From Sphingomonadaceae bacterium (GTDB lineage Bacteria; Pseudomonadota; Alphaproteobacteria; Sphingomonadales; Sphingomonadaceae): a stretch of DNA of 62,210 nt. Below are positions 27,647-35,626 of the stretch, one piece after another. Position numbers and translations under genes: made by a program. Location: positions 1-62,210 of the forward strand of contig CANJQJ010000014.1 in the NCBI GenBank assembly GCA_947476425.1, written 5' to 3'. The notes below the pieces were generated by a model. It had not been told where the DNA came from. It was given only the letters and a program-made list of their open reading frames with translations, and searched no databases. Position 1 is the first letter of the stretch. Each line of letters begins with the position of its first letter.

Positions 27647-29015
27647 TATCGGGCTGGTCGCCTTCCTGACCCTGTTGCTGGCGCTCGGCTTTCGCAGGCC
27701 GTTCCTGTTCGTGCTCGCTTATGCCTATGTCGATATCGTTTCGCCGCATCGGCTGTCTTATTACATGCTCAATTCGATACCGGTGTCGCTGATCTGCTTC
27801 CTGCTGGCTGTGGGCGGTTGGGCGGTTTCGGACAGCAAGAAGGATTTCCACATCGCGCCGCGACAGTGGCTGCTGATCATCCTGCTGATCTGGGCTGGCT
27901 ACACGACGATGACCGCCGATCTCTATTCATATGCCCTGGAGAAATGGGATTGGGTCTGGAAGGCGCTGCTGTTCGCGATCTTCCTGCCGTTCACGCTGCG
28001 GACCAAGCTTCGCATCGAGAGCCTGCTGGTCTTCATGGTGATTTCGGCTGCCTCGATCATCATTGTCGGCGGTATCAAGACGCTCGGATCGGGCGGCGGC
28101 TATGGTACGCTCAACCTGCTGATCGAGAGCAACACTGGCCTTTACGAGGGCAGCACGATCTCGACCGTCGCGGTCGCGATCATCCCGCTGATCCTCTACC
28201 TCGGCAAGTACGGCACGATCTTCCCGCCCGACAAGCGCGTGCGACTTTTCTGCGCCGCGCTGGTCTTTGCCTGCCTGCTGATTCCGATCGGCACCGTCGC
28301 CCGCACGGGGCTGATCTGCATCGCCGTACTTGGCGCTCTGACGCTCCGCGCGACGAAGAAGCGCATGCTCTACCTCACGATGATGGGAATCGGCGGCCTG
28401 ATCGCGATACCACTGCTTCCGCAGAGCTATACGAGCCGGATGAACACGATCGAGGGTTACCAGGCCGATACCTCAGCCTCGACTCGGCTGGCAGTCTGGG
28501 CCTGGACCTGGGATTATGTGAAGGAGCATCCGTTCGGCGGCGGCTTCGAAGCCTATCGCCAGAACCAGCTCGTCATCCAGATGCAGCAGACCAGCGGCAC
28601 CGACAGCAATTCGGCGATCACGACATCGACATCGACGGACCGGGCGCGTGCCTACCACAGCTCCTATTTCGAGATGCTCGGCGAGCAGGGCTTCCCCGGG
28701 TTCGGCTTGTGGATCCTGTTGCACCTGAGCGGTCTCATCGCGATGGAGAAGCTGCGGCGACGCTTCATAAAGAGCACCGGCGACGAAGAGTGGATATCGC
28801 CACTCGCAACCGCGCTTCAGAACGGGCAGATCGTCTATATGGTGGGCTCGCTGTTCGTTGGCATCGCGTTCCAGCCGTTCGTGTTCATGCTCCTCGGCGT
28901 CCAGATCGCTCTGGTCGAATATGTGCGGCAGAAAGACAAACGCGCGACGCGGCACGAAATGGCGCGGCAATATGGTGGATCCGGGCCGGGCGTGGTTGTC
29001 GGGGCGGCGGGGTAG
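27639..29015 (+). CDS. Exosortase-A-associated O-glycosylation ligase-like protein
   Basis: A 458-residue polytopic membrane protein with about ten helices and the Wzy/WaaL-like architecture of the putative O-glycosylation ligase group associated with exosortase A (TIGR03097). The large periplasmic loop (YKEHPFGGGFEAYRQNQ-like region, then DRARAYHSSYFEMLGEQGFPG) carries the conserved His and Glu seen in ligases. It would polymerise or transfer polysaccharide made with the divergent glycosyltransferase. Start codons at 27630 and 27639 are both possible; the second gives the usual MRDIGLVAF opening. Confidence 0.88.
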   Translation: MRDIGLVAFLTLLLALGFRRPFLFVLAYAYVDIVSPHRLSYYMLNSIPVSLICFLLAVGGWAVSDSKKDFHIAPRQWLLIILLIWAGYTTMTADLYSYALEKWDWVWKALLFAIFLPFTLRTKLRIESLLVFMVISAASIIIVGGIKTLGSGGGYGTLNLLIESNTGLYEGSTISTVAVAIIPLILYLGKYGTIFPPDKRVRLFCAALVFACLLIPIGTVARTGLICIAVLGALTLRATKKRMLYLTMMGIGGLIAIPLLPQSYTSRMNTIEGYQADTSASTRLAVWAWTWDYVKEHPFGGGFEAYRQNQLVIQMQQTSGTDSNSAITTSTSTDRARAYHSSYFEMLGEQGFPGFGLWILLHLSGLIAMEKLRRRFIKSTGDEEWISPLATALQNGQIVYMVGSLFVGIAFQPFVFMLLGVQIALVEYVRQKDKRATRHEMARQYGGSGPGVVVGAAG

Positions 29016-29028
29016 AGCCTGGAATTTC

Positions 29029-29120
29029 GTCATCCCGGCGGACGCCGGGATCCACTTCACGGTGGTCGTACGATCGTGAGACCTGTGGGTCCCATGGATC
29101 CCGACTTTCGTCGGGATGAC
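29029..29120. repeat. Paired-hairpin intergenic repeat (family A)
   Basis: Same element as at 24081-24171 but in the opposite orientation: the GTCATCCCGGCGGACGCCGG arm comes first and the arm ending TTTCGTCGGGATGAC last. The central GTGGGTCCCATGG part is also present. It begins 14 bases after the O-ligase stop codon and lies upstream of the topoisomerase gene. Confidence 0.85.
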
Positions 29121-29175
29121 GAAGAGGGGGAGGTCGCCGGGGAACGCAGTCCCATGACGCTTCGTTGGGTGGGCG

Positions 29176-30159
29176 ATGCCGAATGTCGATCTGCGCCATG
29201 TCGATGACAGCTTGCCGGGTATCAGCCGCCGTCGATTGAAGCGGGGCTGGGCCTATCATGACAACGAAGGTCGCAGGATCACCGATCGCGATGAAATCGA
29301 TCGATTGAACGCGATCGGAATGCCGCCCGCCTACGAACGCTGCTGGTTTTGCGCCGATCCGTCAGGACATATCCAGGCGACTGGCTATGATGCCCGAGGA
29401 CGCAAGCAATATCGCTACCATGTCGAATTTCGCGCGGCGCAGGATGCGGGTAAATTTGATCGATGCGCAGCTTTCGGGATGGCGTTGCCGAAGCTGCGCG
29501 CGCGCGTCGATCATGCGATTTCCGGGCGGGCGCCGACTCGCGATGCTGTCATCGCAGCGGTCGTCAGGCTGCTCGACATCGGTTTCATCCGGGTTGGCAA
29601 TGAGAGCTACGCCCGCGAGAATCGCAGTTTCGGTGCGACGACGCTGCGCAACCGCCACGCCACGCTCACCCGGGAGCGAATTCGGCTGGTGTTCCGGGGC
29701 AAATCCGGCAAGCTCCACAAGCTAACGATCGCTGACCGCCGCCTCGCTCGCATAGTACGACGCTGCCAGGACCTGCCGGGGCAACGGCTTTTCCAATATC
29801 TGAACGGCGACGGCACGCCCCATCCGGTTGGATCAAGCGAGGTCAATGCCTGGCTCCGCGAGGCGACGGGTGAGGATTTCAGCGCCAAGCATTTCAGGAC
29901 CTGGAGCGCTAGCGTGATCGCATTCGAGACGCTGGTCGCGGCGAAGGGCCCGATATCGGTCAAGGCGCTGGTCGAGCCGGTTTGCGCGGCGCTCGGAAAC
30001 ACGCCGGCGATCGCGCGGAAATCCTATATTCATCCCGCTTTGATCGATGCGGCGCGCGAGGGCTTGCCTAAGGGCTTGAACATGCCCCGCAGAACGAAAT
30101 ATCTGTCCGCGACCGAGCGCGGGCTTATCGCCTTCCTCACCAATGGCGGGACGGACTGA
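29176..30159 (+). CDS. Type IB DNA topoisomerase
   Basis: A 327-residue poxvirus-like bacterial topoisomerase IB that relaxes supercoils by nicking one strand through a 3'-phosphotyrosine. The N-terminal cap has the typical LRHVDDSLPGISRRRLKRGW start. Catalytic residues can be placed: Arg in RVGNESYARENRSFG, Lys in GKSGKLHKL, Arg/His in KHFRTWSASV and the nucleophile Tyr284 in ARKSYIHPAL. The ATG fits the family N-terminus. MscS follows after 3 bases. Confidence 0.93.
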   Translation: MPNVDLRHVDDSLPGISRRRLKRGWAYHDNEGRRITDRDEIDRLNAIGMPPAYERCWFCADPSGHIQATGYDARGRKQYRYHVEFRAAQDAGKFDRCAAFGMALPKLRARVDHAISGRAPTRDAVIAAVVRLLDIGFIRVGNESYARENRSFGATTLRNRHATLTRERIRLVFRGKSGKLHKLTIADRRLARIVRRCQDLPGQRLFQYLNGDGTPHPVGSSEVNAWLREATGEDFSAKHFRTWSASVIAFETLVAAKGPISVKALVEPVCAALGNTPAIARKSYIHPALIDAAREGLPKGLNMPRRTKYLSATERGLIAFLTNGGTD

Positions 30160-30162
30160 TCG

Positions 30163-31275
30163 ATGAGCGAAAGCATGACCCGGATCGACCGGCTGTGGCA
30201 CGACAGCGCCATCTGGGTGATGACCCATTCGATCGAGATACTCGTCGCGGTAGCGGTTGCGGGAGCGATCGTCGCGGTGCTTGTCGGGATACGCGCGCTT
30301 GGCATTCGCGCCTGCCGCAACGACCGGATGGGCACCGAATGGCCGGGCGTGATCGGCCGCTCGATCGCCCGGACCAGGCTGTGGTTCATGATCGCGCTTT
30401 CGGCCGAACTGGTCGCGGGATCGACCTCGCCGCCGTCCGGTCTCGTGCATATCATCAGCATGGCCTTCACGGTCGCGATCACGCTGCAGGCTGCATTATG
30501 GGCGCGCGAGCTGGTGCTCGGCATCATCGATCATCGTGCTGGTGCGGATCCCGATAATCACACGCTAGGCAGCGCGATCGGCCTGATTCGCCTGCTGGTG
30601 ACGATAGCGCTGTTCGCGATCGCGCTGGTGCTGATCCTCGACAATCTCGGGGTGAACGTAACCGGGCTGGTCGCCGGCCTCGGCATTGGCGGCATCGCGA
30701 TCGGCCTCGCCGCGCAGGGCATATTCTCCGACCTGTTCGCAGCGCTGTCGATCATCTTCGACAAGCCATTCCGGATCGGCGAGCTGGTCAGCTGGGACCA
30801 GAATGTCGGGACGGTCGAGACGATCGGGCTCAAGACCACGCGTGTGCGCTCCGCCTCGGGCGAACTGATCATCGTCGCCAATGCCAACCTGCTCCAGAAG
30901 GAGCTTCGGAACCTCACGCATCTCGAGCATCGCCGCCTGACGATCACGTTCGGGATCATATACCAGACCCCGCCCGACATCTGCGCCGGGATACCGGAGA
31001 TGCTCGGCAAGATGGTGGCGACGCATCGACGCTGCAGCTTCACGCGCTGCTCGATGGCGGGATTTGGCCCGTCGAGCCTTGATTACGAGCTGGTGCTGGA
31101 TGCGTTGACGCACGACTTGCGCGAGGCGGCGGACATAAAGAGCGAGATCTGCATCGCAATGCTCAGGATGTTCAGCGAGGCGAAGATTTCCTTCGCCTAT
31201 CCCACGCAAACCACGCTCACCGCCGCTCCCGACGGCACGCTGGTGATGCCATGGGCGCCGCCGCAGGGGAAATAG
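30163..31275 (+). CDS. Small-conductance mechanosensitive channel family protein
   Basis: A 370-residue MscS-family channel with four to five membrane helices. The pore-lining helix and beta domain are clear: GLVAGLGIGGIAIGLAAQG, then FDKPFRIGELVSWDQNVGTVETIGLKTTRVR. It opens under membrane tension to release solutes during osmotic downshock. The C-terminal cytoplasmic cage domain follows. The stop codon touches the 3' end of rnpB on the other strand, and only 3 bases separate the start from the topoisomerase gene, so the two are likely co-transcribed. Confidence 0.92.
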   Translation: MSESMTRIDRLWHDSAIWVMTHSIEILVAVAVAGAIVAVLVGIRALGIRACRNDRMGTEWPGVIGRSIARTRLWFMIALSAELVAGSTSPPSGLVHIISMAFTVAITLQAALWARELVLGIIDHRAGADPDNHTLGSAIGLIRLLVTIALFAIALVLILDNLGVNVTGLVAGLGIGGIAIGLAAQGIFSDLFAALSIIFDKPFRIGELVSWDQNVGTVETIGLKTTRVRSASGELIIVANANLLQKELRNLTHLEHRRLTITFGIIYQTPPDICAGIPEMLGKMVATHRRCSFTRCSMAGFGPSSLDYELVLDALTHDLREAADIKSEICIAMLRMFSEAKISFAYPTQTTLTAAPDGTLVMPWAPPQGK

Positions 31276-31656
31276 CCAGAGGGTCTGTAAGCCGGGTTTT
31301 GTCCATCCCTTGCGGGACTGTGCGACCATTCCTCTAGGACCGGCGTTACCGCCGGCCTCAAGCAACCAACCCGGACGACGGGGCCGAGTCAGCCCATATG
31401 CCGTCCCTATTCGGTCTTGCTCCAGGTGGGGTTTGCCGTGCCGTCTCCGTTACCGGAGCCGCGGTGCGCTCTTGCCGCACCGTTTCGCCCTTGCCTGTCC
31501 GAAGACTTCGATCCGAAGATCTGGGCGGTTTGTTTTCTGTGGCACTTTCCCTGGGGTCACCCCCGCCGGGCGTTACCCGGCACCTTCACTCTGTGGAGCC
31601 CGGACTTTCCTCCCGCAGCGCAAGCGCTGCCGGCGGTCGCCCAACCCTCTGGCGGG
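31272..31656 (-). ncRNA. rnpB: RNase P RNA (type A)
   Basis: Catalytic RNA of RNase P, which matures the 5' ends of tRNAs. On the minus strand the hallmark GAGGAAAGTCCGGGCTCCA (P4/J region) occurs near the 5' end, and ACAAAACCCGGCTTACAG near the 3' end. The first and last bases pair as P1 (GCCAGAGGG with CCCTCTGGC), which fixes the ends to within a few bases. The length of about 385 nt is normal. A TTGACT box lies about 33 bases upstream of the 5' end and may be its -35 element; no good -10 is seen. The 3' end overlaps the convergent channel gene stop. Confidence 0.95.
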
Positions 31657-31815
31657 AGGGGATGTAGCTGCCGATGTAGCGGGGGGCAAGTCAAGCGGCC
31701 GGCATTTATCTAACTATCTGTAATTTATAACAGATGCATTTACAAACAAGGGCAACGCCCCCCATAACCGCCGCCGACGGCGTGGCCGAGGCCGCATTCC
31801 AGCCGTCAAAAGGGG

Positions 31816-31926
31816 GTGAGTAACATAAGCACAAATTCCGGTGTCCTCATTGTCGCCATCATCACGGCGGCAATAGCCTTCTCGATGCTCGTTCTGAAAA
31901 TCGTCGAGGTTTCGAGGCATAAGTGA
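31816..31926 (+). CDS. Candidate 36-residue single-span membrane peptide
   Basis: Reads MSNISTNSGVLIVAIITAAI then AFSMLVLKIVEVSRHK: a polar start, one membrane helix of about 20 residues, and a basic end, closed by two successive stops (TGATGA). The sequence AAGGGGGTGA overlapping the GTG is close to the anti-Shine-Dalgarno complement. It is too near for GTG and is better spaced for the in-frame ATA five bases later, so the true start is unclear. It lies alone between rnpB and the amidase gene, followed by the hairpin cluster. No homologue is recognised. Confidence 0.4.
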   Translation: MSNISTNSGVLIVAIITAAIAFSMLVLKIVEVSRHK

Positions 31927-31936
31927 TGACGGGCGG

Positions 31937-32013
31937 GGGCAAGGGGTAGCAACCTTGCCCTCAAACGCGGGTGCATCAAATATTTGAGGGCGCGCAGTAG
32001 CATGCGCGCCCTC
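31937..32013. other. Interlocking hairpin cluster in the rnpB-amidase gap
   Basis: Three perfect stems lie in 77 bases and compete for the same bases. Stem A pairs GGGCAAGG (31937) with CCTTGCCC. Stem B pairs GCCCTCAAA (31957) with TTTGAGGGC. Stem C pairs GAGGGCGCGCA (31986) with TGCGCGCCCTC. A and B share four bases, B and C share six, so A+C and B exclude each other. The 12-base palindrome TCAAATATTTGA lies in the middle. No T-run follows on either strand. With the peptide above and the rnpB promoter area, this accounts for the gene-poor stretch 31657-32101. Confidence 0.5.
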
Positions 32014-32101
32014 TAGGGATGACATAAACATTCATTCCGGTAACATGTGCATACCACGCACGCGCAAAAAGTCAATTCCGCTTAAAATTCAGTGACAAGC
32101 C

Positions 32102-32782
32102 TTAGCGGCGGTCAAGCAGCAACCTCAGCAAGATCGCCCTGCACTCGCCGTCCGCGATTCCGTCGATGCATTCGGGTCGGAAGCGGCGCTGGAAGGCGCG
32201 CACAGCGGCGGGGCCGTCCCTGACGTCGTATCCGAAGCGATCGAGCGCGAGGAGGAAGCCGCCCGGGGTCCAATGCGGATCGGCGAGGCCCTTGCGTGGG
32301 CGTGCAAGCGCGAGGCGGACGCGGGCGAGGCGATCCCACGGAAAAAGCTCGCCTGGATCCTGCTTGCGCGCAGGGGCGATATCGGAATGGCCGACGACGT
32401 TCGAGGGCGTGATTTCGTGGCGATCGACGATATCGGCAATCAGCGGGATCAGCGCTTCGAGCTGCGCCTCCGGAAAGGGACGGTAGCCGAATTCGTGGCC
32501 GGGATTGACGATCTCGATGCCGATGCTCGCCGAGTTGACATCGGTAATGCCGCGCCAGGATGAAAGGCCGGCATGCCAGGCGCGCTTGTCCTCTGTGACC
32601 ATGCGGACGACCTCGCCATCCTCCGCGACAAGATAATGGGCAGAGACCTTGGCGTCCGGATCCGTGAGCCGCGCGATTGCCGCAGCGGCGTCAAGCATGC
32701 CGGTATAATGCAGGACCAGCATTGAAACCGGCAGGCTGCGCTCATCCCAATTGGGCGATGGGCAATCGATCATGAATCTCAT
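32102..32782 (-). CDS. N-acetylmuramoyl-L-alanine amidase, AmpD/AmiD type
   Basis: A 226-residue zinc amidase that cuts the MurNAc-L-Ala bond of cell-wall fragments. The amidase_2 fold is clear: LVLHYTGM (zinc His), AHYLVAEDGEVVRMV, IEIVNPGHEFGYRPF and VVGHSDIAPARKQDPGELF (second zinc His and Asp). A C-terminal helical peptidoglycan-binding-like domain (VRAFQRRFRPECIDG) makes it more like AmiD than cytosolic AmpD. No signal peptide is visible, which leaves its site of action open. ATG codons at 32782 and 32773 are both possible starts. Confidence 0.9.
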   Translation of the reverse strand: MRFMIDCPSPNWDERSLPVSMLVLHYTGMLDAAAAIARLTDPDAKVSAHYLVAEDGEVVRMVTEDKRAWHAGLSSWRGITDVNSASIGIEIVNPGHEFGYRPFPEAQLEALIPLIADIVDRHEITPSNVVGHSDIAPARKQDPGELFPWDRLARVRLALARPRKGLADPHWTPGGFLLALDRFGYDVRDGPAAVRAFQRRFRPECIDGIADGECRAILLRLLLDRR

Positions 32783-32818
32783 TCGACCGAATGCCGGGCC
32801 GACGTCAAGCGACGCTCG

Positions 32819-33661
32819 TCAGGCGGCCCTTGCACCTGCCTGGGCGAGGGCGGGACGATAGAAGCCGCGAATTTCGGGATCGGATTCAAACCGGCGTGTC
32901 TGTCCGAGCGCCGTTTCGCCGGCGCCGAGCATCAGCACGCCGTCTGGTGTGATTGCCTCGCGCATCCTCTCGAAAACGGCAGTGCGCACGGGGTTTGCGA
33001 AATACAACAGCACGTTACGACACAGGATAACGTCGAACGGCACGGTGCTTGGCGGTATGTCGAGCAGGCTGTGCACCTGGAATTTCACCCGTCGGCTGAG
33101 ATCCGCGACCGCATGCCAATCCTCGTTGCGTGAATCGAACCAGCGCAGCATCTGCCGAACGGGGAGCCCACGCTGGATCTCGAACTGGGTGTAGACACCG
33201 GCACGAGCCCGGGCAATCGCATCGCGCGAGACATCCGTCCCGAGGATATCGATGGTCCAGCCAGCCCAGAGCTCGGGTTTCTCGGCGAAGCTGATCGCAA
33301 GCGAATAGGGCTCCTGCCCCGTCGAACAGCCGGCACACCAGATGCGCAGCCGGCGATCCCGCTGGCGCGAATCGCGAAGACGGCCTGCAATCGCCTCGAC
33401 CAGCTGGCCGAAGGCCGGCGGATCGCGAAAGAAAAAGGATTCGTGATTGAGCAGGGCTTCGGTAACCGCTTCCGCGAGAATCGGATCACGGCTACCTGCA
33501 ACGAGCGTCGCCAGGCGATCATATCCGTCGATGTCATAAGCGCGCATCAACGGCTGAAGCGTGCTCTCGACTCGCCACAGGCGGTTTTCGGAAAGCTGCT
33601 GGCCGGTTCGCGATTCAAGCAGGCCGTTGAAGATGCGGACTGCAAACGGGCTCAATTCCAT
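32819..33661 (-). CDS. cheR: Chemotaxis protein methyltransferase CheR
   Basis: A 280-residue S-adenosylmethionine-dependent methyltransferase that methylates glutamates on chemoreceptors. The N-terminal CheR helical domain (ESFFFRDPPAFGQLVEAI) is followed by the SAM-binding fold with IWCAGCSTGQEPYSLAI as motif I and FDVILCRNVLLYF as motif IV. The start overlaps the cheB 3' end by 10 bases, so it is last in the cheA-W-Y-B-R operon. No receptor gene is present in the window. Confidence 0.94.
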   Translation of the reverse strand: MELSPFAVRIFNGLLESRTGQQLSENRLWRVESTLQPLMRAYDIDGYDRLATLVAGSRDPILAEAVTEALLNHESFFFRDPPAFGQLVEAIAGRLRDSRQRDRRLRIWCAGCSTGQEPYSLAISFAEKPELWAGWTIDILGTDVSRDAIARARAGVYTQFEIQRGLPVRQMLRWFDSRNEDWHAVADLSRRVKFQVHSLLDIPPSTVPFDVILCRNVLLYFANPVRTAVFERMREAITPDGVLMLGAGETALGQTRRFESDPEIRGFYRPALAQAGARAA

Positions 33662-34740
33662 GATCGTTCCCTCGCGCGGGCCATGATCCGCTCGGCGATA
33701 CGGGCCGGCGGCAATACCGCCGATGCCAGTCCTGCCTCAGTGATCGAACCCGGCATTCCCCAGACCACCGAAGTTTCCGGATCCTGGACCAGGATTTCCC
33801 CGCTGACATCGGCCACGGCGCGCGCACCGACCGTGCCATCGCGCCCCATGCCACTCAACACTACCGCCACGCCGCGGCGCCCGAAGACGTGGGCAAGCGA
33901 CTGGAACATGGGATCGACCGAGGGCATGCAGTTGCTCGAAGCCGGCGCCTTGTCGATCCAGACGCGGACACCGTTGCCGGTGCGGATCATCCGGAGATGA
34001 CCTTCGCCAGGTGCAACCAGGACATGGCCGGGCATCAGTCGTTCGCCATCGATCGCGACATGAGTCGGGCGTTGGGTCACCGCGGCCATCTGGTCAGCGA
34101 AATAGCGCATGAAGTTCGGCGGAAGATGCTGGGTGATCAAGATCGGCGCACGGAATGTTGCAGGAAGCCCGCGCAGCAATTCGGTAAGCGCGTGCAGCCC
34201 TCCAGTCGATGCGCCGATCGCAAGGCATTCGATTTCCTCATCGATCTGCGGCGCAAGCGGCGGCAAGGTCGCTGGTCGGGAAACGCCGCGCTTGCGGCTC
34301 GAAGCGATGCGAGTCAGGCGATCGGCAAGCGTATCGGCGAAACGACCGAGGAAATCGGCAACCTCGGGTTTTTGCAGCACGTCGACTGCTCCGAGCGCGA
34401 GCGCCTGGACAGTGGCGGCCTGTCCTTCCGCTGTGTTCGACACGATCATGACGTGAGCGCCCTCGCTTTCGGCAAGGATTTTCGGCAGCAGGTCAAGCCC
34501 GCCGATGCCGGGCATTTCGAGATCGAGCAACACGACGTCGATCCATTCGGTACGAACCACGTCGAGCGCCTGCTCGGCATTGGCGACAGAAGCGACGATA
34601 AGGAATTCGGGGCGGGTTGCGAGTAGCCGAGTCATCACCGTTCGAGCGACCAGCGAGTCATCAACGATCATTATCCGGATGGGGCCGCCTTCCGGTGGCC
34701 TCTCCTCGCGGGAGCGTGAATTGGGCGAGGGTGCGAGCAT
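33652..34740 (-). CDS. cheB: Chemotaxis methylesterase/deamidase CheB
   Basis: A 362-residue two-domain protein. The receiver domain (RIMIVDDSLVARTVM; DVVLLDLEMPGIGG with the phospho-Asp) controls the C-terminal esterase that removes receptor methyl groups. The catalytic triad can be placed in IGASTGGLHAL (Ser), LITQHLPPNF (His) and LSGMGRDGTVGA (Asp). Length is typical. It lies 10 bases after cheY and overlaps cheR. Since cheY is frameshifted, ribosome loading of cheB may depend on its own start. Confidence 0.95.
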   Translation of the reverse strand: MLAPSPNSRSREERPPEGGPIRIMIVDDSLVARTVMTRLLATRPEFLIVASVANAEQALDVVRTEWIDVVLLDLEMPGIGGLDLLPKILAESEGAHVMIVSNTAEGQAATVQALALGAVDVLQKPEVADFLGRFADTLADRLTRIASSRKRGVSRPATLPPLAPQIDEEIECLAIGASTGGLHALTELLRGLPATFRAPILITQHLPPNFMRYFADQMAAVTQRPTHVAIDGERLMPGHVLVAPGEGHLRMIRTGNGVRVWIDKAPASSNCMPSVDPMFQSLAHVFGRRGVAVVLSGMGRDGTVGARAVADVSGEILVQDPETSVVWGMPGSITEAGLASAVLPPARIAERIMARARERSWN

Positions 34741-34750
34741 CGCCGTAGCC

Positions 34751-35115
34751 TCAGCAGGCGCCGACGGTCTGCAACTTGCTTTCGAGTGTCTCGCGATCGA
34801 ACGGCTTCATGACATATTCGTCGGCACCGGCTTCGATCGCCGCCCGAATGTGGTTCACACCGTTTTCAGTGGTGCAGAATACGACCTTCGGCTTGGGCAT
34901 GATCGTGCTCAGGCTGAGTTCCTTGAGAAATTCCATGCCGCTCATTACCGGCATGTTCCAATCCAGCAGGATCACGTCGGGAACCGTACGATAGCAATGG
35001 GCAAGCGCTTCGGCACCGTCACCAGCCTCATCAACCGTAAAATGCAACGTTCGAGAATGTGACGTGCAACTTTGCGGATGACTTTCGAATCATCGACAAC
35101 AAGGCAGGTTTTCAT
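34751..35115 (-). pseudogene. cheY: cheY-type response regulator, frameshifted
   Basis: A single-domain response regulator split between two frames. The first frame gives MKTCLVVDDSKVIRKVARHI then LER, the correct N-terminus with the acidic pair. The rest, LHFTVDEAGDGAEAL through DVILLDWNMPVMSG (phospho-Asp), STIMPKPKVVFCTTE and EYVMKPFD (conserved Lys), continues in the next frame. One base is missing between 35052 and 35047: GAACGTTGC where GAA-ACG-TTG would give the expected LETLHF. No slippery heptamer is present. It is either a real loss-of-function mutation or a sequencing error. The start ATG has AAAAGG 9 bases upstream. Confidence 0.85.
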
Positions 35116-35188
35116 GAAGGTACCTTTTCCGCTCGATATGCAGGTGAAGTGTAGCGGCAAGACGTAAGCGTGCAGTTAACGCGCCACG

Positions 35189-35626
35189 CTAAGCGGCTGC
35201 GGAAACTTCGCTACCCTCGACCAGTGCGGCAGGATCCACCACGAGAAGCGTCTCGTCGTCGATCTCGATCACCCCGAGCGCGACCCGTGCCCAGCCCGGC
35301 TGAAGAACGGCCCTGCAGGGCATTACCGGCTCGGTGAGCTGGACGACGTCATCGACATTCTCGACGAGAATCGCATAGCCATGGCCCTCGCAGTTGACGA
35401 TCACGGCTTCGGTGCGATCCTTGCGTTCGAGGCGACTGCCATCGACCGAAGCACTGCTGTCGATAACCGTCATCACACGGCTTCGGAGCGCGAACAGCCC
35501 GGCAATATGCCGCGGAACCAGCGGAACCGCCTCGATTTCGTCGATCTCGACGACCGATTCGACGGTCGACGCGGGAAGCGCGACTCGTTTGCCGGCGATC
35601 GTGACGATCAGGAACAAGCCGATCAT
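35189..35626 (-). CDS. cheW: Chemotaxis coupling protein CheW
   Basis: A 145-residue CheW, the SH3-like adaptor that links receptors to CheA. The beta-barrel pattern is clear: FLIVTIAGKRVALPASTVESVVEI, VPRHIAGLFALRSRVMTVIDS and VENVDDVVQLTEPV. The start overlaps the cheA stop by 4 bases. The 73-base gap before cheY has no hairpin, so transcription should continue into the rest of the operon. Confidence 0.93.
   Translation of the reverse strand: MIGLFLIVTIAGKRVALPASTVESVVEIDEIEAVPLVPRHIAGLFALRSRVMTVIDSSASVDGSRLERKDRTEAVIVNCEGHGYAILVENVDDVVQLTEPVMPCRAVLQPGWARVALGVIEIDDETLLVVDPAALVEGSEVSAAA

Noticed and set aside
31714-32031. A 105-codon frame on the minus strand between rnpB and the amidase gene
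   Set aside because: It runs through the hairpin cluster and has a random, Arg/Pro-rich make-up with no ribosome site.
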